From: Streptomyces sp. NBC_00483
GTDB lineage: Bacteria > Actinomycetota > Actinomycetes > Streptomycetales > Streptomycetaceae
Assembly (NCBI RefSeq): GCF_036013745.1
Contig: NZ_CP107880.1
Location: forward strand, 9,610,001 to 9,674,000
Direction: 5' to 3'
Length of the DNA: 64,000 bases
The notes beneath the pieces were generated by a model. That model was not told the DNA's origin. It searched no databases and saw only the letters and a list, made by a program, of their open reading frames with translations. The position numbers and the translations under genes are program-made. Below, one piece after another: positions 32,433 to 40,726 of the stretch (position 1 is the first letter of the stretch; each line of letters opens with the position of its first letter).

Positions 32433-32506
32433 TTTCCGTCCCACAGAACACTTTCCACCCCACGGAAAATTGCCTCGGGAAAGTGTCTCGGAAACCCTCA
32501 CGGAAA
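32433..32506. promoter_or_regulatory. IclR-like operator boxes
   Basis: TTTCC-GTCCCAC-AGAA (32433-32448) and TTTCC-ACCCCAC-GGAAA (32452-32468) are two near-identical dyads 19 bp apart. Further GGAAA half-sites lie at 32478, 32490 and 32502. Position over the transcription start suggests repression by the IclR protein encoded downstream. Confidence 0.6.
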
Positions 32507-32522
32507 ACAGGAGGTGTGACGG

Positions 32523-33839
32523 ATGACAGCGACGTCGTCCCGCGCCGCACGCGGCAGTGGATTCTGGTCGTCCACGCGGACCAAGCGCATGATCCCGATC
32601 GCGTTCGTCACGTACTCGCTCGCCTACCTGGACCGGTCGAACTACTCGATCGGCTCGGCGGGCGGCATGGCCGATGACCTCAACATGTCCAGCGGCATGG
32701 ACGCGCTGGTCGCCGCCTCCTTCTTCCTGGGCTACTTCTTCTTCCAGATCCCCGGCACCATCTACGCCGAGCGCCGCAGCGCCCGCCGCCTCGTCGCGTA
32801 CTCGACCATCGCCTGGGGCGTGCTCGCCGCCGTCCAAGGCATGTTGCACAGCCCGGCCATGCTGGTGGCCGTCCGCTTCCTGCTCGGCGTGGTCGAGGGC
32901 GCGGTCATGCCGTCCATGGTGATGCTGCTCGGCCGCTGGTTCACGCAGCGCGAGCGCGGGCGCGCCAACACCTTTCTGATCCTGGGCAACCCGGTCACCG
33001 TGATGTGGCTGTCCGCCGTCTCCGGGCTGCTCATCGAGGCCACCAGCTGGCGCGAGATGTTCATCATCGAGGGCTTCCCTGCCGTGCTGTGGGGCCTGCT
33101 CTGCCTCAAGATGATCAAGGACCACCCCACGGAGGCCACGTGGCTGCCCGAGAGTGAACGGGCCGAGCTCGACGCGGAGTTGGCGAAGGAGCCCACCGTC
33201 GCCGTCGCCCGCACCGCCGAGTACCGCAAGGTGCTCTCCTCGCGTCCGGTGCTCATCCTGGCCGCCCAGTACTTCTGCTGGTCGATCGGCGTGTACGGGT
33301 TCGTGTTCTGGCTGCCCTCGATCATCAAGGAGGCGTCGGGCCAGGGCATCGGCGCCACCGGCCTGCTCTCGGCGGTCCCGTACCTCTTCGCCTCGATCGC
33401 GATGCTCGTCAACTCCCAGCTCTCCGACCGCAGTGGCAGGCGCGGCCTGGCGATCTGGCCCTGGCTGGTGGTCGCGGCCCTCACGCTGTACGGCTCCTAC
33501 CTCGCGCACTCCTCGTTCGCGATGTCGTTCGTGCTCCTGATCGTCGCCGGCCTGTGCCTGTACGCGCCCTACGGGCCGTACTTCGCGCTCGTCGCCGACC
33601 AGGCGCCCAAGAACGTCTCCGGAGCGGCCATCGCCCTCGTCAACTCCTTCGGCGCGCTCGGCTCGTTCGTCGGCACGTACCTCGTCGGCTGGATCCGCGG
33701 CAGCTCCATGGGTGACATGGGCGCCTTCGCCGTCATGGCGATCGGCACGCTGATCTCGGCCGCGCTGATGGCCTTCGTACGACGGCCCGCGGCGCTCGAA
33801 ACACCGGCTGCCAAGGTCGGCGAACAGCACGCCACGTAA
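32523..33839 (+). CDS. MFS transporter, anion:cation symporter (ACS) family
   Basis: This is a 438-residue protein with 12 helices and the ACS-family start RMIPIAFVTYSLAYLDRSNYSIG (the DR-N-G motif of tartrate, phthalate and hexuronate carriers). RFLLGVVEGAVMPSMVMLLGRWFTQRERGRAN follows as the family signature after TM4. Substrates are organic anions. With a 2-hydroxyacid dehydrogenase on the other side of the promoter and an IclR regulator downstream, a hydroxy- or aromatic acid is a good guess. GGAGG lies 7 bases before ATG 32523. Confidence 0.92.
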   Translation: MTATSSRAARGSGFWSSTRTKRMIPIAFVTYSLAYLDRSNYSIGSAGGMADDLNMSSGMDALVAASFFLGYFFFQIPGTIYAERRSARRLVAYSTIAWGVLAAVQGMLHSPAMLVAVRFLLGVVEGAVMPSMVMLLGRWFTQRERGRANTFLILGNPVTVMWLSAVSGLLIEATSWREMFIIEGFPAVLWGLLCLKMIKDHPTEATWLPESERAELDAELAKEPTVAVARTAEYRKVLSSRPVLILAAQYFCWSIGVYGFVFWLPSIIKEASGQGIGATGLLSAVPYLFASIAMLVNSQLSDRSGRRGLAIWPWLVVAALTLYGSYLAHSSFAMSFVLLIVAGLCLYAPYGPYFALVADQAPKNVSGAAIALVNSFGALGSFVGTYLVGWIRGSSMGDMGAFAVMAIGTLISAALMAFVRRPAALETPAAKVGEQHAT

Positions 33840-33902
33840 GCTTCGGCAGCGAACAGACAAGCAACTCGGCGACGAAGGCACAGGTGGGGGCGGGCGTGAA
33901 CC

Positions 33903-34655
33903 ATGAGCGATGACATGCTCGGCCGCGGGCTCAGGCTGCTCACCACGCTCTCCCGCCACCCCGAGGGCCTCGGCGTCAGCGCCGCCGCGCGCGCCGCGCA
34001 GCTGCCGGTGAGCAGCGCCCACCGGCTGCTCGCCCGGATGACCGAAGAGGGCTTCGTCGTCCACGACTCCAGCGCACGCACCTACGCCCTGGGGCTGCGC
34101 GCCCTGGAGCTGGCGCACGGCTTCCATCGGACGCCGGCCGGGTTCAACCATCTCCTCGGCCCCATGCGGCAGTTGGCGGAGCGCACGGGCCTCGTCGTCA
34201 TCGCGGGCATCCTCGACGGCGACCAGGTCCTCCTCGTCCGCTCCGTGCAGGGCAGCCAGCACCTGCAACTGCGCAGCGACGAGGGCACCCGCAACCCCTG
34301 GCACGCCACCTCGCTGGGCAAGGCCCTCGTCGCGGCCCGGCCCGAGGCCGACCAGGAGCGCCTGCTGGCCGGTCCGCTGCCGCGCAGCGCGCCCAACACG
34401 CTCAGCGACCCGGACGAGCTGCGCGCCGAACTGGCCCGCGTCCGGGAGCTCGGCTGGGCGGAGGCCGAGGAGGAGAACGAGCGCGGGGTCCGCTCCATCG
34501 CCGTGTGCGTCCCCGCCGCCGACCCGGACGGCGGGCCGCCTCAGCTCGCCCTCTCCCTCGGCGCCACCGTCGTCCTCACGGGCCGCGAGGAACTCCACGA
34601 CATGGTTCCGCTGTTGCAGACGGCGGCGCGGGAGGCGGCGGCGTACGGCAGGTGA
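33903..34655 (+). CDS. IclR family transcriptional regulator
   Basis: This is a 250-residue protein: an N-terminal winged helix (residues 1-65, LGVSAAARAAQLPVSSAHRLLARMTEEGFV) and the C-terminal IclR effector domain with RNPWHATSLGKALVAARP and GWAEAEEENERGVRSIAVCVP. It is encoded 63 bp after the MFS gene on the same strand. It is the likely ligand of the TTTCC-N7-GGAAA boxes upstream. It converges on coxG with 12 bp between. Confidence 0.92.
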   Translation: MSDDMLGRGLRLLTTLSRHPEGLGVSAAARAAQLPVSSAHRLLARMTEEGFVVHDSSARTYALGLRALELAHGFHRTPAGFNHLLGPMRQLAERTGLVVIAGILDGDQVLLVRSVQGSQHLQLRSDEGTRNPWHATSLGKALVAARPEADQERLLAGPLPRSAPNTLSDPDELRAELARVRELGWAEAEEENERGVRSIAVCVPAADPDGGPPQLALSLGATVVLTGREELHDMVPLLQTAAREAAAYGR

Positions 34656-34667
34656 CCGTCGTACGGG

Positions 34668-35357
34668 TCACCCTTGCCGGCGCAGGTCCTTCACGCGCAG
34701 GTCCTTCAGCTGGGCCGACTGTGCCCGCAGCTTGCCGAACAGCCACCCCTGGACGAGCCCGACGGCGAGACCCGCTGCGGCCGGGCCGTACTTGGCCAGG
34801 AGCGGTCCCGCGACCAGCGACAGACCGTCGAGTTCGGCGGGTGCGGTGGGAGTCCCGGTGGTCGCGGCCTTGGGCTGTGCCGTCGAGACGGGGGCGGCAC
34901 CCGTGGCGGACCCCTGGTCGAGCAGCAGATTCCCGAGGTTCTGCGCGAACTGCTGAAGGATCCGGTCCGAGACCGTGGCGATCGCGCCCTTGCCGAACTG
35001 GGCCAGCTTGCCGCGGATCAGCAGATCCGTACTGAGCTCAAGACGTGCGCCCTCCGGGGCCTCGCCGATGTCCAGGACCACCTCGGCCTCGGCGTCACCG
35101 TTGCCGTGGGTGTCGGCGCCGCTCGCGTGCACGCGCAGCCGGCGCTTCTCCGCGTCGACCTCCAGGAACCGCACGGTGCCCGCATACGCGGCGCTGATCG
35201 GTCCCACCTTGACCTTGACCGCGCCCCGCCAGGCATCGCCGTCCCGGCCATCGAGGGCCGCGCCCGGCATGCAGGACGCCACCTTCTCCACGTCGCTGAC
35301 GAGCGCGAACACCGCGTCCGGGGCGGCGTTGACGACGACGGTGTTGGTCAGCTGCAT
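34668..35357 (-). CDS. CoxG-like SRPBCC family protein
   Basis: This is a 229-residue protein. Residues 1-150 are a CoxG domain (AAPDAVFALVSDVEKVASCMPGAAL, GTVRFLEVDAEKRRLRVHASG, LIRGKLAQFGKGAI). A Pro/Ala-rich linker follows, then a C-terminal hydrophobic helix (GPAAAGLAVGLVQGWLFG, about 200-217) that may anchor it to the membrane. CoxG proteins help mature or anchor molybdenum hydroxylases. The start is ATG 35357, which overlaps the 2Fe-2S subunit gene by 10 bases. It is the last gene of the nicotinate hydroxylase operon. Confidence 0.9.
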   Translation of the reverse strand: MQLTNTVVVNAAPDAVFALVSDVEKVASCMPGAALDGRDGDAWRGAVKVKVGPISAAYAGTVRFLEVDAEKRRLRVHASGADTHGNGDAEAEVVLDIGEAPEGARLELSTDLLIRGKLAQFGKGAIATVSDRILQQFAQNLGNLLLDQGSATGAAPVSTAQPKAATTGTPTAPAELDGLSLVAGPLLAKYGPAAAGLAVGLVQGWLFGKLRAQSAQLKDLRVKDLRRQG

Positions 35358-35887
35358 GCTGTCTCCTCGATTGCGGTGCAGGTCTTGGCGCAGCCGGCGC
35401 GGCGGGCCGTGGCGCAGGAGTCGATCGCCTCGACGATGGTCTGGTAGCCGGTGCACCGGCACAGGTTGGCGGCCACGACCTCCCGGATCTCCTCCTTGGT
35501 GGCCTCCGGACGCTCGGCGAGGAAGCCGTCCGCGAGCATCAGGAAACCGGGTGTGCAGAAGCCGCACTGCAGGCCGTGGTGTTCGGTGAACGACCGTTGC
35601 AGATCGTTGAGTTCACCGGTCGCCGGGTCCGCGAGGGACTCGACGGTACGTATCCGGGCGCCCTCGGCCTGCGCGGCGAACATCAGGCAGGCCCGCGCGG
35701 GCCGGTCGTCGACCAGGACCGTGCAGGCCCCGCAGATGCCGTGCTCGCAGCCGACATGTGTGCCGGTCAGACGCAGATCGTGGCGGAGTACGTCGACGAG
35801 GGTGCGGCGCGGCTCGGTGATCACCTCGTGCTCCTCGCCGTTGACGTTCAGGGTGAGCAGGAGCAGGTTGTCCGGGGTGGTGGTCAT
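35348..35887 (-). CDS. Molybdenum hydroxylase small subunit, two [2Fe-2S] clusters
   Basis: This is a 179-residue protein. The plant-type ferredoxin domain has CEHGICGACTVLVDDRPARAC, and the helical domain has GLQCGFCTPGF plus NLCRCTGYQ: eight Cys for two clusters, as in CoxS/XdhC-type subunits. An extra tail (about 27 residues) holds four more Cys (SCATARRAGCAKTCTAIEETAC), which is unusual. The start ATG 35887 overlaps the large-subunit stop (ATGA). It passes electrons from the molybdenum site to FAD. Confidence 0.93.
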   Translation of the reverse strand: MTTTPDNLLLLTLNVNGEEHEVITEPRRTLVDVLRHDLRLTGTHVGCEHGICGACTVLVDDRPARACLMFAAQAEGARIRTVESLADPATGELNDLQRSFTEHHGLQCGFCTPGFLMLADGFLAERPEATKEEIREVVAANLCRCTGYQTIVEAIDSCATARRAGCAKTCTAIEETACS

Positions 35888-38298
35888 GAAGTGGGCTCCA
35901 GGTTCAGGGCGCGGTGCACCGTCTCCGGGGTGATGGGGGTGTGGTCGAGTTCCACAGCCGTCGGCCGCAGCGCGTCGTTGACGGCGTTGAGGACCGCGGC
36001 GGGCGCGCCGATGGTGCCGCCCTCGCCCGCGCCCTTGGCGCCGGTCTCGTTGAACGTGCACGGCGTTTCGAGGTGGTGGATGAGCACGTCCGGGATCTCG
36101 TGGGCGGTCGGCACCTTGTAGTCCATGAAGCTGGTCGCCGACGGCTCGCCCTGCGCGTCGTACGTCACCTGCTCGAAGAGCGCGCCCGCGATGCCCTGGG
36201 CGATGCCACCACGGCACTGCCCCTCCACGACCTGCGGGTTGATGGCGACGCCGCAGTCCTCGACGCACACATAGCGCAGGATCTCCACCTGCCCGGTGCC
36301 CTGGTGGAGTTCGACGACGACGGCGTGGGTGGCGTTGGAGAAGGTGCCGTCGTTGAACACGTCGAAGGTGGCGGTGGCGCTCAGTCCCGGCTCGATGTCA
36401 CGGGGCAGCAGGTGGGCGCGCAGATACGCGATGTCGGCCAGCTCCTCGTACGTGAGGAACGCGGGGTCACTGCCGTCCTTGCGCCGCACGCCGCCGCGCG
36501 TCAGCTCCACCTCGGCCGGCTCGGTCTCCCAGAGCGCCGCCGCGATCCGGCACAGCTTCTCGCCGAGCTTGGCGGCGGCGATCCGTACCGCGCTGCCGCC
36601 GATGGTGACGGAGCGGCTGGCGAAGGTGCCGTAGCCGTACGTGACGCGGTCGGTGTCGCCCTGATGCAGCTTCACCTTGCCGAGTTCCAGGCCGAGTTCG
36701 TCGGCGACGATCTGCGCGAACGTCGTCTCGTGGCTCTGCCCGTGGCTCATCGTGCCGCTGGTGACGGTGACCGCTCCGCTGGTGTCCATCCGCACCTCGG
36801 AGATGTCGAAGCCGGGGACGACCTGCATCTTGCGCTGGGCGAAGGCCGTGGACCCGTATCCGGTGCGCTCGCTGAAGCAGGAGTAGCCGATGCCGAGGTA
36901 CCGGCCCTCGGCCGCCGCGGCCGCTTGCTTCTCGTACCAGCCCTCGTCCTTGACGAGCCGCTCGCACAGGTCGAGCGACTCCAGGTAGGAGCCCGGGTCG
37001 TACGTGATGTTGTTGACGCCCGTGTACGGGAACTCGGTGATGACGTTGCGGCGACGGATCTCGACCGCGTCGAGGCCCAACTCGCGTGCGGCGCGCTCGA
37101 AGAGACGCTCCATCACCATCACGTACTGCGGACGGCTCACTCCGCGGTACGGGGCGGTGGGCGCCTTGTTGGTGGTGACCGCACGGCCGCGCACCCGGTA
37201 GGCGGGCACCTTGTAGACGCCGGGCATCTCCGCCGAGGCCATCAGCGGCTCGATGCCCGCGGTGAACGGGTAGCAGGAGTACGCACCCATGTCGCACACC
37301 ACGTCCGCGTCGAGCCCCAGGATGTGCCCGTCCGCGTCGAAGGCGGCCCGCACGTCGTAGTGCTGCTCGCGGGCGAGGAACGACGCGGAAAGCGCGTCCT
37401 TGCGGTCCTCGATCCACTTCACGGGCCGGCGCAGGCGCAGCGCGGCGGCTGCCGCGGCGATCTCCTCGCGGCCCACGACACACTTCTGGCCGAAGCCGCC
37501 GCCCATGTCGGGCACCACGACCCGCACCGCCCGCTCGTCCAGGCGCAGACACCGGGAGGCCACCGTCCGTACCTGGTGCGGTACTTGGGTGCAGGTGTTG
37601 AGGACGAGCTGTTCCTCCCGGTCGTCCCAGTGGGCGACGGCCCCACGCGTCTCCAGGGGGAGCGCGTTCTGCCGACCGGTCCGCGACTCGACATGAACGA
37701 CACACTCGGCGGCGTCGAAGACCTCGTCGATGCCCTCCGTGGCGAACAGGGAGACGTCCACCAGGGTGTTGCGCGTGGCCTCCTCGTGGACGAGCGGGGC
37801 GCCGGGCGCCAGGGCCTCGTTCTCGGAGGTCACCGGGGGCAGCGTCGTGTAGCGGACCTTGGCCGCCTCCAGGCCGTCCTCCGCGGCGTACGCGTCGCGC
37901 GCCACCACGATCGCGACGGGCTCCCCGACGTAGCGCACCCGGTCACGGGCGAGCACCGGCATGGCCGTGGGCACGAACTCCGAGCGGGGGCGGCCGAGTT
38001 CGGCCGTGATGTCCGTCAGCTCCAGGTCCTCGGCGGTGAAGGCCGCGACCACGCCCGGCACCTCACGCACCGCCGTCAGATCGACGGAGGCGATCTCGCC
38101 GTGCGCGACCGTGCTGCGCACGAACTGGGCGTGCAGCATGCCGGGCAGCGCGATGTCGTCGACGAACCGGCCGCGCCCGGAAAGGAGTCGCGGGTCCTCA
38201 CGGCGTGCCACCGACCGCCCGGTCAACCGCCCCTTGTCGTCTGCCGGGTGTGTCTTCGGCGCATCCGGACGCGTCATGGGCGAATCGGGGTGTGTCAT
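35884..38298 (-). CDS. Molybdenum hydroxylase large subunit, predicted nicotinate hydroxylase
   Basis: This is an 804-residue XdhB/CoxL-family protein. It has the N-terminal GRSVARREDPRLLSGRGRFVDDI, the molybdopterin contact GGGFGQKCVVGREE, and a C-terminal loop GAKGAGEGGTIG holding the catalytic Glu. The CO dehydrogenase active-site motif (AYxCSFR) is absent, so CO is not the substrate. Its operon shares an operator-like element with the nicX-C-F-DR-E operon. Hydroxylation of nicotinate to 6-hydroxynicotinate is therefore the best assignment, though another N-heterocycle is possible. ATGA overlaps join it to both neighbours. Confidence 0.85.
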   Translation of the reverse strand: MTHPDSPMTRPDAPKTHPADDKGRLTGRSVARREDPRLLSGRGRFVDDIALPGMLHAQFVRSTVAHGEIASVDLTAVREVPGVVAAFTAEDLELTDITAELGRPRSEFVPTAMPVLARDRVRYVGEPVAIVVARDAYAAEDGLEAAKVRYTTLPPVTSENEALAPGAPLVHEEATRNTLVDVSLFATEGIDEVFDAAECVVHVESRTGRQNALPLETRGAVAHWDDREEQLVLNTCTQVPHQVRTVASRCLRLDERAVRVVVPDMGGGFGQKCVVGREEIAAAAAALRLRRPVKWIEDRKDALSASFLAREQHYDVRAAFDADGHILGLDADVVCDMGAYSCYPFTAGIEPLMASAEMPGVYKVPAYRVRGRAVTTNKAPTAPYRGVSRPQYVMVMERLFERAARELGLDAVEIRRRNVITEFPYTGVNNITYDPGSYLESLDLCERLVKDEGWYEKQAAAAAEGRYLGIGYSCFSERTGYGSTAFAQRKMQVVPGFDISEVRMDTSGAVTVTSGTMSHGQSHETTFAQIVADELGLELGKVKLHQGDTDRVTYGYGTFASRSVTIGGSAVRIAAAKLGEKLCRIAAALWETEPAEVELTRGGVRRKDGSDPAFLTYEELADIAYLRAHLLPRDIEPGLSATATFDVFNDGTFSNATHAVVVELHQGTGQVEILRYVCVEDCGVAINPQVVEGQCRGGIAQGIAGALFEQVTYDAQGEPSATSFMDYKVPTAHEIPDVLIHHLETPCTFNETGAKGAGEGGTIGAPAAVLNAVNDALRPTAVELDHTPITPETVHRALNLEPTS

Positions 38299-39143
38299 CG
38301 GCTCATCGCCTCCTCACAGGCACGCAGGACCAGCGTGCGGACAAGCTGCTTGCGGTAGTGCGCGCTGCCCGAGGCGTCCGACGGGGGCTCGACGGCATCG
38401 GCCGCCGCCTCGGCGCAGTCGGCGAAGGTGCCTCCGTCCGCGAGCACCGCCTCCGCCTCCGGCACCCGGACCACCGAGGCCGCGACCCCGCCGAGCGCCA
38501 CCCGGCCGCCGTGCACCGAGCCGTCGGTGACATCGAGGTCCACGGCGGCGGACACCAGCGCGAAGTCGCCCTGGCGCTCGGCGAACTCGGTGAGCGCGGC
38601 GTGCGGGGCCGGGCGCGGGAAGACGACCTCGACCAGCAGCTCGTCGGGATCGAGCACGCTGGTGTAGTAGCCGAGGAAGAAGTCCCCGGCCGCGACGCGG
38701 CGCTCACCGCGTGGCCCGCGGGCCACGAACTCCGCCCGGAGCGCGAGCGCGAGCAGACACCACTCGGCGGTGGCGTCGGCGTGCGCGATGCTGCCGCCGA
38801 TCGTGCCGCGCGTCCGGATGGGAAGGTGCCCGATCCACCGCATGGCCTCGCGCAGCACCGCGAACTCGCGGCCGAGCACACCCTCCGGGTCGCTCTCCAC
38901 CGTGTGATGGGTGGTGAGCGCCCCGATGTGCAGCGCACCCGTGGTGTCCCGGTGCATGCCGTCGAGTTCGCGCAGGCCGCCGATGTCGACCAGGTGGCCG
39001 GGCCGCGCGAGCCGGAAGTTCATCATGGCGACCAGGCTCTGGCCGCCGGCGATGACCTTCGCGTCATCGCCGAGCTCGGCCAGGAGCCGGGTGGCGCCGT
39101 CGACGTCACGAGCCCTGTGGTAGCCGAAGGGGGCTGGTTTCAT
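38295..39143 (-). CDS. Molybdenum hydroxylase FAD-binding subunit
   Basis: This is a 282-residue CoxM/NdhF-type protein. The FAD contacts KVIAGGQSLVAMMNFRLARP (about residues 33-52) and TRGTIGGSIAHADATAEWC (about 107-125) are clear, and the CO_deh_flav_C domain follows. It is normal in size. ATG 39143 lies inside the 3' end of the MFS gene, an overlap of 38 bp in another frame. It passes electrons from the iron-sulfur subunit onward. A FAD subunit distinguishes this enzyme from Pseudomonas NicAB, which uses cytochrome domains. Confidence 0.93.
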   Translation of the reverse strand: MKPAPFGYHRARDVDGATRLLAELGDDAKVIAGGQSLVAMMNFRLARPGHLVDIGGLRELDGMHRDTTGALHIGALTTHHTVESDPEGVLGREFAVLREAMRWIGHLPIRTRGTIGGSIAHADATAEWCLLALALRAEFVARGPRGERRVAAGDFFLGYYTSVLDPDELLVEVVFPRPAPHAALTEFAERQGDFALVSAAVDLDVTDGSVHGGRVALGGVAASVVRVPEAEAVLADGGTFADCAEAAADAVEPPSDASGSAHYRKQLVRTLVLRACEEAMSR

Positions 39144-40545
39144 GGTTCTCCTGGTCTTCCTGGTTTTCCTGTCGCGGGGATGGCCGGCCGCCGCCGTCGT
39201 GGTCCGTGTCGTCCAGCTCCCGGCCCTTCGTCTCCGGCGCCGCCACGGCCATCCAGCCGACGGCGAGGAGCACGGCCGCGCCGAGCACCGCGAACGTCAA
39301 CGGAAGGCCCAGCAGGGGCCACAGCACCGAGCCGAAGAACAGCGGGGCGAACCCGGTGAGTGCCCGGCTGACCGAGGAGGCCCAGCCGAAGCCACTGGCC
39401 CGCAGTTCGGTCGGGTACAGCTCGGAGACGTACGCGTACAGGGCGGGGATGGCGAGTTGGGCGAGGAAGCCGAACACGCCGATGGTGATGACCGAGCCGG
39501 TCGGCATGTCCCGCACGATCGCGAAGATCACGAGGGCGAGCGAGGCGACCGGGGCCGAGACACCGATCAGCCACTTGCGGCCGACCAGGTCGACCAGGGC
39601 CGTCGAGACGAGGACGCCGATGATGCCCACGCCGCTCATCAGCGTCGTGCTCATGAAGGCGGCCGTGTCACCCTGCCCCTCCTCCTTGAGGATCGACGGC
39701 ATCCAGCTCAGCGCCGCGTAGTAGACGAGCATGATGGTGGCGAACAGCAGCCAGGCCGCCGAGGTGATGCGCGGGCTGAACGACCAGATGTTGCGCAGCT
39801 GTTGGGCGGCCGCGGCCACCCCGCGCGGACCCTCGTCCGGTACCGGCTCGGGGATGACGTACGGCTCGACGGGCGCGCCCGTGCGGGCCACCAGGTCGTC
39901 GATGACGGTCCGTGCCTCGGCCTCGCGGCCCTTCTTCGTCAGGTAGATGGGTGACTCGGGGATGCCGCGGCGCGCCCAGAACAGCAGCAGCGCGGGCAGC
40001 ACCATGGTGGCGAGCATCCAGCGCCAGTTGCCGTCGAGGGACAGCATGCCCGTGGACACGAGCCCGCACAGGGTCACCCCCACCGGCCACCAGGCGTCGA
40101 GCGCGGTGAGGACCCGGCCCCGGTACTTGCGCGGCGAGAACTCGCCCACCAGCGCGTAGTCGACCGGGATGCAGCCGCCGAGCCCGACTCCCGCGAGGAA
40201 CCGCAGCAGCAGGAAGACCGGGTACGTGGGGGAGAGCGCGCCCAGGACCGAGAACAGGGCGAAGATCAGCAGGGTGACACTGAACGCCTTCTTGCGGCCG
40301 ATCCGGTCCGCGACCGCGCCCCAGGCGATGGCACCGACGGCCATGCCCACCAGGTTGGCGGTGGCGACGAGCCCTCGGGCACCGAGGGACAGGTCGAAGT
40401 GCTGGCCCAGGAGCGGCATGAGGAAGCCGTTCAGGGCGATGTCGTACGCGTCGAAGAGGTAGCCGAGACCTCCGATGATGAAGATCTTTCCCTGGACGTT
40501 CCATCTCCAGGGGAGATCCTGAACGATCTGATCGCCTGTTCTCAC
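39106..40545 (-). CDS. MFS transporter, probable nicotinate/aromatic acid carrier
   Basis: This is a 479-residue protein with 12 helices. FDAYDIALNGFLMPLLG in TM1 and GAVADRIGRKKAFS after TM2 match the AAHS/sugar-porter-like carriers of aromatic acids. RFLAGVGLGGCIPVDYALVGEFSPRKYRGR is the second signature. It is the first gene of the hydroxylase operon and is therefore the likely nicotinate importer. The C terminus is a hydrophilic tail of about 35 residues (Asp/Glu/Gln/Asn-rich). Its gene overlaps the FAD-subunit gene by 38 bp. Confidence 0.88.
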   Translation of the reverse strand: MRTGDQIVQDLPWRWNVQGKIFIIGGLGYLFDAYDIALNGFLMPLLGQHFDLSLGARGLVATANLVGMAVGAIAWGAVADRIGRKKAFSVTLLIFALFSVLGALSPTYPVFLLLRFLAGVGLGGCIPVDYALVGEFSPRKYRGRVLTALDAWWPVGVTLCGLVSTGMLSLDGNWRWMLATMVLPALLLFWARRGIPESPIYLTKKGREAEARTVIDDLVARTGAPVEPYVIPEPVPDEGPRGVAAAAQQLRNIWSFSPRITSAAWLLFATIMLVYYAALSWMPSILKEEGQGDTAAFMSTTLMSGVGIIGVLVSTALVDLVGRKWLIGVSAPVASLALVIFAIVRDMPTGSVITIGVFGFLAQLAIPALYAYVSELYPTELRASGFGWASSVSRALTGFAPLFFGSVLWPLLGLPLTFAVLGAAVLLAVGWMAVAAPETKGRELDDTDHDGGGRPSPRQENQEDQENHETSPLRLPQGS

Positions 40546-40665
40546 GTGCGCTCCACAGGGTCGTGTCGGGGACGAACTGCGACGGGAGGTGCCTGAGTTG
40601 CTGATGAGGCGGGGGAGCGGGCGGTGCGGGTGCTTCGGGGGAGACAGTCAGTGCGCGGACTGAGG

Positions 40666-40696
40666 TAATCCGAGCACGTACGAATTTGCTTGGCAA
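40666..40696 (-). promoter_or_regulatory. Promoter A of the nicotinate regulon with conserved 18-bp element
   Basis: On the minus strand TTGCCA (complement of 40691-40696), a 17-bp spacer and TCGGAT (complement of 40668-40673) precede the MFS gene by about 120 bp. The 18-mer TAATCCGAGCACGTACGA (plus strand 40666-40683) is identical to 46208-46225. It covers the -10 and spacer, as expected for a repressor site. Confidence 0.7.
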
Positions 40697-40726
40697 GGGG
40701 TCGCGCACGGAGTTAACACGGCGGTT

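Noticed and set aside
34668..39143. Aerobic carbon monoxide dehydrogenase operon
   Set aside because: CoxG and the three-subunit layout look like it, but the large subunit lacks the AYxCSFR active-site motif and the operon shares its promoter element with nicotinate genes.
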